A DNA stretch of 64,000 nt. Origin: a virus. A program made the translations under genes and the position numbers. Under the pieces are notes generated by a model. The model had not been told where the DNA came from, did no database searches, and saw only the letters and a list, made by a program, of their open reading frames with translations. Where the stretch lies: positions 1 to 64,000 of the IMG/VR virus record IMGVR_UViG_3300025652_000041. The stretch is one strand, 5' to 3'. This document shows positions 58,356-64,000 of the stretch, in pieces; the first letter of the stretch is position 1; each line of letters starts with the position of its first letter.

Positions 58356-58981
58356 CTTTACAAGATAAGTTCGATGAACACTTCCCCAACTTGAAGGTGA
58401 GGGAAGGTCATATGTTATTGACGGATATTACCGTAGAAGCGTTCACCTCTATCTTTGATACTATTGCACCCAAAAAAATACTAGAGATAGGATTTAATGC
58501 GGGACATTCCGCATTTTGTTTTCTGGAAGTACTCCCCGAAACAGTAGTACATTCTCTTGACTTGGGTAGACACAACTATACTCGACCATGCGCTCAGAAA
58601 TTAAAATCCATATTCGGAGAAAGGTTTAAGTTTGGTATAAAAGATTCACACCATCTAATTCCGGATAATATCATAGGTGAAAATTATGATATGGTATATA
58701 TTGATGGGGATCATAGTATAGAAGGTATAATGAACGACTATGGCTTATGCAATAAGTCCGAGATTGAGTGGATCTTAATAGATGATGTTAACCTCTTTCG
58801 ACACATTGAAGCATTAGTAGATCATGTCCATACAAGTTCCCATCATCCGTATCGGATAGCGGCAACATTACAATTTGATAATAACCAACTGATCAAGAAT
58901 CCCCAAGCGAAAATAAATGATAGGATGACAACAGCTATGTTACTACAAAGAACAGGAACTACCGATGAAAACGTTCAATAA
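58352..58981 (+). CDS. Class I SAM methyltransferase
   Basis: 209 residues, Methyltransf_24-like. ILEIGFNAGHSAF near 45-57 is the SAM site (motif I), TVVHSLDLGRHNY the acidic loop, and YDMVYIDGDHSIEGIMNDY near 113 the later motif (DGDH). Such enzymes methylate sugars or small molecules. The end overlaps the next gene by 17 bases. Confidence 0.78.
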   Translation: MTLQDKFDEHFPNLKVREGHMLLTDITVEAFTSIFDTIAPKKILEIGFNAGHSAFCFLEVLPETVVHSLDLGRHNYTRPCAQKLKSIFGERFKFGIKDSHHLIPDNIIGENYDMVYIDGDHSIEGIMNDYGLCNKSEIEWILIDDVNLFRHIEALVDHVHTSSHHPYRIAATLQFDNNQLIKNPQAKINDRMTTAMLLQRTGTTDENVQ

Positions 58982-59135
58982 ATTTAGCGAAGACACAACC
59001 ACATCTTCTGTAGTTGGTACCGGAGACGATTCCGATACTGTCATCGTCCGTAAGAAGTACGACAAGAAACGTAAACGTAAAGATCAAATTGCTATCCTCA
59101 AGCGATTGATGGGAAAGATCAACAAAACTTCTTGA
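58965..59135 (+). CDS. Small basic head-associated protein with targeting-like start, 56 aa
   Basis: Begins MKTFNKFSEDTTTSS, close to the T4 targeting peptide, then a basic tail (VRKKYDKKRKRKDQIAIL). The cut would fall after FSE. Strong basic charge fits DNA binding in the head. Its stop codon overlaps the next promoter. Confidence 0.6.
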   Translation: MKTFNKFSEDTTTSSVVGTGDDSDTVIVRKKYDKKRKRKDQIAILKRLMGKINKTS

Positions 59136-59160
59136 CACCCCACCCCCACTCTGTTATAAT
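59132..59160 (+). promoter_or_regulatory. sigma70-type promoter for the nrd operon
   Basis: TTGACA 59132-59137, C-rich 17-base spacer, TATAAT 59155-59160, 27 bases ahead of the first gene. Confidence 0.9.
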
Positions 59161-59186
59161 TACCCCTATACATTAAGGAATATATC

Positions 59187-59552
59187 ATGAAAACGTTTGA
59201 ACGTAAAGGGGTCAGTGTCTCTGTCTTTCAGGGAGACGAAGATCTGTCTGACCTACATATCCTACAAGACAATTTGGGACTGGCTGGTCTCGAAAAAAAT
59301 AAGATAATCTACGTATCTTTAGAAGGTACCGATGATAAATACCTTCACCCCGACAGATTTATAGTCAAAAATTACACCGCGTCTTTAATAAACCACTTCA
59401 TGTGGGAGGGTTTACTGACGCAGAAAGAACAGGATGAACGATTATATCAGATGATAGATACCTTTATAGATACAGGTAAACAATATATCATTGAGGATTA
59501 CGAGTTTGTTGAAGATGAACCATTTTACGATTACAGCGGCGGCAGAGAATAA
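59187..59552 (+). CDS. Hypothetical protein upstream of nrdA, 121 aa
   Basis: Starts 26 bases after the -10 box, with AAGGAA upstream. Mixed alpha/beta, acidic end (EDYEFVEDEPFYDYSGG). No family recognised. Adjacent to nrdA without a gap; function unknown. Confidence 0.65.
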   Translation: MKTFERKGVSVSVFQGDEDLSDLHILQDNLGLAGLEKNKIIYVSLEGTDDKYLHPDRFIVKNYTASLINHFMWEGLLTQKEQDERLYQMIDTFIDTGKQYIIEDYEFVEDEPFYDYSGGRE

Positions 59553-61535
59553 ATGAGAATAGATAAGAAGAAAGACGCTTTATTAGAAGATTATGCGATT
59601 GGTATGTTGAAGGACTTTTACTTACAAGATGGTGAGAAGAGTCCACAAGAAGGTTTTTTACGTGCAGCGAAGGCTTGGTCAATCTACAAAGAAGAAATGG
59701 ACGAAGACCTTGCAGAAAGACTTTATGGTTATGTTAGTAACAAGTGGTTTATGTATGCGTCTCCCGTTTTATCTAACGCACCTGTTGTTGGTAAGAAATC
59801 AAAGGCAATGCCTATCTCTTGTTTCCTTACCTATGTACCTGATACCCTAGAAGGATTGATCGAACACACCGCAGAACTGCGTTGGTTGTCGGTCATGGGG
59901 GGTGGTGTAGGGGGTCATTGGTCGGATGTCCGTACCGTGTCTGACGTTGCGCCTGGCCCTATGCCATTCATACATACCGTAGATGCTGACATGATTGCGT
60001 ACCGTCAAGGTAAAACACGCAAAGGATCTTATGCTGCATATATGGATGTTTCGCACCCTGATATCATCGAGTTCCTGAACATGCGTATCCCTACGGGTGA
60101 TGTACAGCGTAAAGCATTGAACCTTCATAATGCAATTAATATCACCGATGAGTTCATGGAAGCAGTTAAGTCGAACAGTCAGTTCGATCTACGTGATCCA
60201 AAAGATAATGGGGTTAAAGAATCGATCAATGCACGTAAGTTATGGGAACGTATCTTAGAGACTCGATTCCGTACAGGTGAACCGTACTTGAACTTTATCG
60301 ATACTGCAAACCGTGATCTACCGCAACCACTGAAAGACTTGGGTCTCAAGATCAATGGTTCGAACTTATGTAATGAGATCCACCTTCCTACAAACGCAGA
60401 TCGTACTGCGGTATGTTGTTTGTCGTCTTTGAATCTTGAATACTTTGATGACTGGAAAGATACTAACATTGTGGGTGATATCGTGCGAATGCTCGATAAC
60501 GTCCTAGAATACTTTGTAGAGAATGCACCAGACTCGATCAGTCGTGCGAGATACAGTGCACAACGTGAACGATCTATTGGTTTGGGTGCGATGGGTTTCC
60601 ATTCACTTCTCCAGAAACATGGAGTTGCATGGGAGTCTGATAAAGCACGTGAAATGAATGATGTTGTATTCTCACACATTAATATACAGGCAGTCGCAGA
60701 AACACAGAAACTGGCCCTAGAACGTGGCGAGTATCCTGATGGGTTTGGTTCGGGTAGACGTAACAGTCACTTGATTGCGATTGCACCTAATGCATCATCT
60801 GGTGTTATTTTGAGTACAAGTCCTTCTATCGAACCATTGAAGGCATGTGCATATACACATCGTACTCGTGCGGGTAGTTTCTTGGTTAAGAACAAATACC
60901 TTGATCGACTACTTACCGAGAAGGGTCAGAACAACGAATCGAACTGGACTTCTATTATCACTAATAAAGGTTCGGTACAACATCTTCCGTTTTTGACCGA
61001 AGGTGAGAAGTCTATATTTAAGACCGCACAAGAGTTAGATCAGAACTGGGTAGTACAACACGCAGCTGATAGACAGAAGTATATCTGTCAGGGTCAGTCG
61101 GTGAACGTATTCTTCCCTGCTGGTGCACCTAAATCATACGTGAATAAGGTACATCTCAAGGCGTGGAAGGAAGGTCTTAAAGGTCTATACTATCTACGCA
61201 CCGAGGCAAAGTCTCGTGCAGAGAATGTATCGGAGAAGGTAGAACGTGTTGCATTACAAGAAGATAGTCGCAGTATAGTATACGGTATTCCCAACTGTCC
61301 GTTCTGTGAACTTGCAAAGGAAGAATTGACCTTACGCGGTATTAATTATGACTATATCGATTTGAAAGAAATTGGTAAGTCTGCGGCTGAAGTGACTGGT
61401 CGTAGTGTTAAGACTGTTCCACAGATCTATATCCAAGGCAACTATGTCGGTGGTTACGAAGAACTGATGTTGTTCTTGGGTAATGCGGACTCACCAGCAC
61501 AAGAAGATAATGAGTGTAGAGCTTGCGAAGGTTAG
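59553..61535 (+). CDS. nrdA: NrdA, class I ribonucleotide reductase large subunit with glutaredoxin insert
   Basis: 660 residues. Catalytic blocks: PISCFLTY (first redox Cys), NGSNLCNEI (Asn-Cys-Glu radical site), AVCCLSSLNL (second redox Cys), and GLYYLRT (radical-transfer tyrosines). The N-terminal ATP-cone is absent. Unusually, a complete glutaredoxin domain (VYGIPNCPFCELAKEEL, then TVPQIYIQGNYVGGYEEL) is inserted just before the C-terminal redox tail ECRACEG, so the enzyme may recharge its own active site. T4 keeps NrdC apart. It makes deoxynucleotides for phage replication with NrdB. Confidence 0.95.
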   Translation: MRIDKKKDALLEDYAIGMLKDFYLQDGEKSPQEGFLRAAKAWSIYKEEMDEDLAERLYGYVSNKWFMYASPVLSNAPVVGKKSKAMPISCFLTYVPDTLEGLIEHTAELRWLSVMGGGVGGHWSDVRTVSDVAPGPMPFIHTVDADMIAYRQGKTRKGSYAAYMDVSHPDIIEFLNMRIPTGDVQRKALNLHNAINITDEFMEAVKSNSQFDLRDPKDNGVKESINARKLWERILETRFRTGEPYLNFIDTANRDLPQPLKDLGLKINGSNLCNEIHLPTNADRTAVCCLSSLNLEYFDDWKDTNIVGDIVRMLDNVLEYFVENAPDSISRARYSAQRERSIGLGAMGFHSLLQKHGVAWESDKAREMNDVVFSHINIQAVAETQKLALERGEYPDGFGSGRRNSHLIAIAPNASSGVILSTSPSIEPLKACAYTHRTRAGSFLVKNKYLDRLLTEKGQNNESNWTSIITNKGSVQHLPFLTEGEKSIFKTAQELDQNWVVQHAADRQKYICQGQSVNVFFPAGAPKSYVNKVHLKAWKEGLKGLYYLRTEAKSRAENVSEKVERVALQEDSRSIVYGIPNCPFCELAKEELTLRGINYDYIDLKEIGKSAAEVTGRSVKTVPQIYIQGNYVGGYEELMLFLGNADSPAQEDNECRACEG

Positions 61536-62311
61536 TAGTATTTGGAGATAGTTTTGTAGAAGGTTACAATGCCATGCCTGAAGTGAAAGTGACACGTTTC
61601 AATATGTGTCACTTTTTAGAAAGGGAACTTGGTGTAGAAGTTGTCAACTGCGGAAGGAGAGGGGCTGGCAACGCATCTATCGCAAACAAAATATTCAGAT
61701 ATATACAGTCCAACGATATGACCAACACATCGATCTTGGTGGTTTGGTCTGGGGTAGATAGGTCTATGGAATTGAATCATGAGTATATAACTACTGATGA
61801 CAAGTTCATGGACTTTGATTATCTCGACTATATAGTTGGTGGAACAAGACAGTTCGAGAAAGAAAGACTTGAACTTGAAGAGTATCGAAATATGTCTACA
61901 CTACGATTGCAGTCAGAAATCTCATACCATTCGGTAAGAATGATTTGCCAAGACTATGATGTACCTGTTATAATGACCAATAGTTTCGATAATACTCTGA
62001 TCGAAAGGAAACGAATGTATCAGAAAAGAGTCCGAGACATTAATTTTATTCACGGTAAAATAAAAGACTGTTGGATAGAACCAGAACACTCCTCTAATAC
62101 TTTACTTGATATAATTATAGGTGAGTGGTTAGAAGAAATAGATGACAAACCAATGTGGATACCCCAAAGGGTAGAAAGAGCAAAACATATAATTAGGTCA
62201 GACCCTAGTAAATATCCTAATATTACACTTTGTATTCACCCGTCTGATTCGGGTAATGAACTTATAGCAAAAACATTAACACCATATATACTACCAATAT
62301 TACAGGAATAA
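61523..62311 (+). CDS. SGNH/GDSL-like protein 3
   Basis: 262 residues. RLVVFGDSFVEGYN (block I), CGRRGAGNASIANKIFRYI (block II), VVWSGVDRSMELN (block III), and CIHPSDSGNELIAK near the end (block V, DxxH-like in another order). The only upstream start is TTG 61523, 13 bases inside nrdA. It sits between nrdA and nrdB, which is unusual. Same family as 26798 and 27580, likely for a glycan ester. Confidence 0.62.
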   Translation: MRRLVVFGDSFVEGYNAMPEVKVTRFNMCHFLERELGVEVVNCGRRGAGNASIANKIFRYIQSNDMTNTSILVVWSGVDRSMELNHEYITTDDKFMDFDYLDYIVGGTRQFEKERLELEEYRNMSTLRLQSEISYHSVRMICQDYDVPVIMTNSFDNTLIERKRMYQKRVRDINFIHGKIKDCWIEPEHSSNTLLDIIIGEWLEEIDDKPMWIPQRVERAKHIIRSDPSKYPNITLCIHPSDSGNELIAKTLTPYILPILQE

Positions 62312-62313
62312 AA

Positions 62314-63309
62314 ATGGCACTACTAGATTTTTCGAAGACGTACAAACCCTTCCAATACCCATGGGCTGTAGAACTGACAAAGAAACACGAAGAGATTCAC
62401 TGGGTTGAGGACGAGGCAGAACTGTCCGAAGATATTCAAGACTGGAGAACCAAACTCACCGAACAAGAGAAAGAGTTCATCACTCAGGTACTACGATTGT
62501 TCACTCAGTCGGATGTGCAGGTAGGCGAGAACTATCACGAACTGTTGATCCCTAAGTTTAAGAACAATGAGATCCGTAACATGTTGTCATCCTTTGCAAA
62601 CCGCGAAGGTGTACACCAACGTGCGTATGCATTGTTGAATGATACTCTGGGTCTGCCAGACGAAGAACACTCTGCCTTTATGGAATACAAAGAGATGGCA
62701 GACAAGATTGACTTCATGAAAGAGGGTAACATCAACTCTCACACAGGTCTTGCACTTGTACTTGCACAGTCTGTATTCAATGAAGGTATGAGTCTGTTTG
62801 CATCATTCGTAATGTTGTTGAACTTCCAACGTTTCGGTAAGATGAAAGGTATGGGTACAATCGTTGAGTGGTCTATTCGTGATGAGACTATGCACGTACA
62901 AGGTAATGCGAAGTTGTTCCGTGAGTTCTGTGAAGAACATCCACGTGTAGTAAACGATGAACTGAAGTCTAAAGTATACGAGATGGCAAAGAATGCTGTT
63001 AAGTTGGAAGATAGATTCATCAAACTTGCATATAAGTCCGGTACCATCGAAGGATTGACTGAAGCAGATGTTAAAGCATATATCCGTCATATCGCAGACA
63101 GACGTTTGTTGCAACTTGGTATGAAGCCTAACTTCAAGGTCAAGGATAATCCACTCCCTTGGTTAGACTGGGTACTGAACGGTGCATCACATGACAACTT
63201 CTTTGAGAAACGTGTTACCGAATACTCTGTAAATGGTATGGATGGTGATTGGGATTGGGAAGAAGAACCACAGGTCTGTGGTCTAGACGGCGAGGGGTGC
63301 GCTGCATGA
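62314..63309 (+). CDS. nrdB: NrdB, class I ribonucleotide reductase small subunit
   Basis: 331 residues. Metal ligands: Asp67 (FTQSDVQVGENY), Glu98 and His101 (NREGVHQRAY), then FNEGMSLF and DETMHVQGN. Tyr105 lies 4 residues after His101 as in E. coli NrdB, so a tyrosyl radical is expected. The C-terminus has a Cys-containing end (EEEPQVCGLDGEGCAA), not usual for NrdB. Forms the active enzyme with NrdA two genes upstream. Confidence 0.95.
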   Translation: MALLDFSKTYKPFQYPWAVELTKKHEEIHWVEDEAELSEDIQDWRTKLTEQEKEFITQVLRLFTQSDVQVGENYHELLIPKFKNNEIRNMLSSFANREGVHQRAYALLNDTLGLPDEEHSAFMEYKEMADKIDFMKEGNINSHTGLALVLAQSVFNEGMSLFASFVMLLNFQRFGKMKGMGTIVEWSIRDETMHVQGNAKLFREFCEEHPRVVNDELKSKVYEMAKNAVKLEDRFIKLAYKSGTIEGLTEADVKAYIRHIADRRLLQLGMKPNFKVKDNPLPWLDWVLNGASHDNFFEKRVTEYSVNGMDGDWDWEEEPQVCGLDGEGCAA

Positions 63310-63452
63310 AATTAAGATATGAAAACATCTGTCCTATATGTGACATAGAAAGTACTATCATAGTACACTACGTTGACGATAGACCACAACACTGTCCTAT
63401 GTGTGGTGAAGATGCGGAATTAGAACAGATTGAAGGAGTTGAAGAAGATTGA
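63306..63452 (+). CDS. Zinc-ribbon protein, 48 aa
   Basis: ATGA overlap with nrdB. ICPICDIES and HCPMCGEDA form a four-cysteine zinc ribbon. Possibly an accessory protein; unknown. Overlaps panD by 4 bases. Confidence 0.68.
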   Translation: MKLRYENICPICDIESTIIVHYVDDRPQHCPMCGEDAELEQIEGVEED

Positions 63453-63790
63453 TTTCTACCTTCCTAAAATCCAAATTGCATATGGGAACCGTCACTGACT
63501 GTGAGTTATGGTATGACGGTTCTGTTGCTATTGATGAAGATTTGGTTGTTGCCGCAGGGATGCGGGAGTATGAACAAATTGATATCTATAACGCAACTAA
63601 CGGAAAACGTTGGACTACTTACATAATACTTGCACCCAAGGGTTCGGGCACTATTTCCGTGAATGGGCCCGGTGCGCGTAATGCAATGGTGGGTGATCGT
63701 GTAGTTCTTTGTACATATGTATCTGTTGATGCGCACATGTTTACCCCCAATCAGATATATCTGAATACAGACAATACCATCATAAGTTAA
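63449..63790 (+). CDS. panD: PanD, aspartate 1-decarboxylase
   Basis: Pyruvoyl enzyme converting aspartate to beta-alanine for pantothenate and CoA. 113 residues with every key position of E. coli PanD at the same number: Lys9, the Gly24-Ser25 self-cleavage site (WYDGSVAID), Arg54, Thr57 and Tyr58 (NGKRWTTYII), and Asn72 (SVNGPG). TTG start in a TTGA overlap with the zinc ribbon. E. coli PanD is activated by PanZ; no partner is seen here. An unusual metabolic gene for a phage; role in infection unknown. Confidence 0.92.
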   Translation: MISTFLKSKLHMGTVTDCELWYDGSVAIDEDLVVAAGMREYEQIDIYNATNGKRWTTYIILAPKGSGTISVNGPGARNAMVGDRVVLCTYVSVDAHMFTPNQIYLNTDNTIIS

Positions 63791-63791
63791 G

Positions 63792-63840
63792 TGTCTTATA
63801 TATAAGTCATTAGACCCCTTAATGGCAGTTATATAAGACA
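63792..63840 (+). promoter_or_regulatory. 11-bp perfect inverted repeat before a GIY-YIG gene
   Basis: TGTCTTATATA (63792-63802) and TATATAAGACA (63830-63840) form a stem with a 27-base loop. The right arm ends at the base before the ATG of the next gene, so the structure could control its translation. Confidence 0.7.
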
Positions 63841-64000
63841 ATGTGGTACATCAAGAATACAGAATACAATCCTACCGAAGACGAACTCAGCGAATACGTT
63901 GGGTTCGTTTATCTTATTACAGAACGTGATACCGGAAAGAAATATGTCGGTAAGAAGTTCTTCTGGTCTACTCGCAGACTACCACCATTAAAAGGTCAGA
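63841..64000 (+). CDS. GIY-YIG-like endonuclease, 5' part
   Basis: Starts MWYIKNTEYNPTEDEL, then YVGFVYLITERDTGKKYVGK, where VYLIT and KYVGKK take the GIY and YIG positions, followed by KFFWSTRRLPPLKG. It runs off the window at 64000. A T4-like homing or Seg-type nuclease, or a phage putative endonuclease of this shape. No ribosome-binding site is visible before the ATG because the stem arm occupies that place. Confidence 0.65.
   Translation, partial: MWYIKNTEYNPTEDELSEYVGFVYLITERDTGKKYVGKKFFWSTRRLPPLKGQ

Overview
This window reads as a 64 kb piece of the genome of a T4-like myovirus, with genes packed head to tail on the plus strand, frequent ATGA/TAATG overlaps and no credible minus-strand gene. 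Recognisable T4 core proteins are gp55 (late sigma), gp47/gp46 (recombination nuclease), gp45, gp44, gp62, RegA, gp43, UvsX, gp41, DsbA, NrdA and NrdB. ThyX replaces a T4-type thymidylate synthase, and several small families resemble those of marine (cyanophage- and pelagiphage-type) T4-like phages. No photosystem genes are seen, so a non-photosynthetic marine Gram-negative host is the best guess; the host is an inference. Two promoter grammars stand out: sigma70-like early/middle promoters (TTGACA, nearly always 17 bp, TATAAT) and T4 late promoters (TATAAATA), the latter fitting the encoded gp55.

Layout. 1-1.8 kb: end of an unknown gene, a GIY-YIG homing endonuclease, an Sm-like protein and a small cytidylyltransferase. 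1.8-11.3 kb: gp55, gp47, a Mom-like acyltransferase, gp46, gp45, tRNA-Arg and tRNA-Gly, a peroxiredoxin, gp44, a MazG-like pyrophosphatase, dCMP deaminase, a sulfotransferase-like protein, gp62, RegA and a JmjC/cupin-like oxygenase. 11.4-15.9 kb: a small membrane protein, two glycosyltransferases, a DruA (DUF4338)-like protein and a DUF262-HNH (GmrSD-like) nuclease. 16-26.8 kb: gp43, a primase-polymerase-like protein, sugar-nucleotide epimerase and dehydrogenase, UvsX, gp41, ThyX, an oxygenase, DsbA and a DUF3310-like protein. 26.8-29 kb: two SGNH-like proteins and a glycosyltransferase.

29.1-32.4 kb is a late operon of secreted or membrane-anchored proteins, including a pair that resembles a fimbrial subunit and its chaperone. 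32.4-45.1 kb is a hypervariable early region of many small genes driven by a repeated promoter-leader cassette (four close copies and one variant). It includes DUF932, two zinc metallopeptidase-like proteins, a GxVx-repeat protein and two tandem PurD-like ATP-grasp ligases. It is followed by a PD-(D/E)XK nuclease.

45.9-54.6 kb is a late region in which many proteins start with a short MKxFxxFLxE-like peptide, as in T4 capsid-targeting sequences. They include a ligase-like nucleotidyltransferase and a large cytidylyltransferase polyprotein. I read these as proteins packaged in the head and cut by the prohead protease. Inside the ligase-like gene lies a second, overlapping 87-codon reading frame with a strong ribosome-binding site and a clear local change in codon use. 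54.6-59.1 kb has a GT2-like glycosyltransferase, a YkgJ-like cysteine-cluster protein, an asparagine-synthetase-like protein, a conserved late protein and a SAM methyltransferase. 59.1-64 kb holds NrdA with an inserted glutaredoxin domain, a third SGNH protein, NrdB, a zinc ribbon, a PanD aspartate decarboxylase and the start of another GIY-YIG-like gene.

Together the window encodes replication, recombination, nucleotide supply and late transcription, plus an unusually rich set of small-molecule and glycan-modifying enzymes (ATP-grasp, Asn-synthetase-like, sulfotransferase, glycosyltransferases, UDP-sugar enzymes, SGNH, 2OG oxygenases). These could modify phage DNA, virion proteins or the host surface. 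No gap longer than about 235 bases lacks a gene. All family names come from reading motifs by eye, without database searches.
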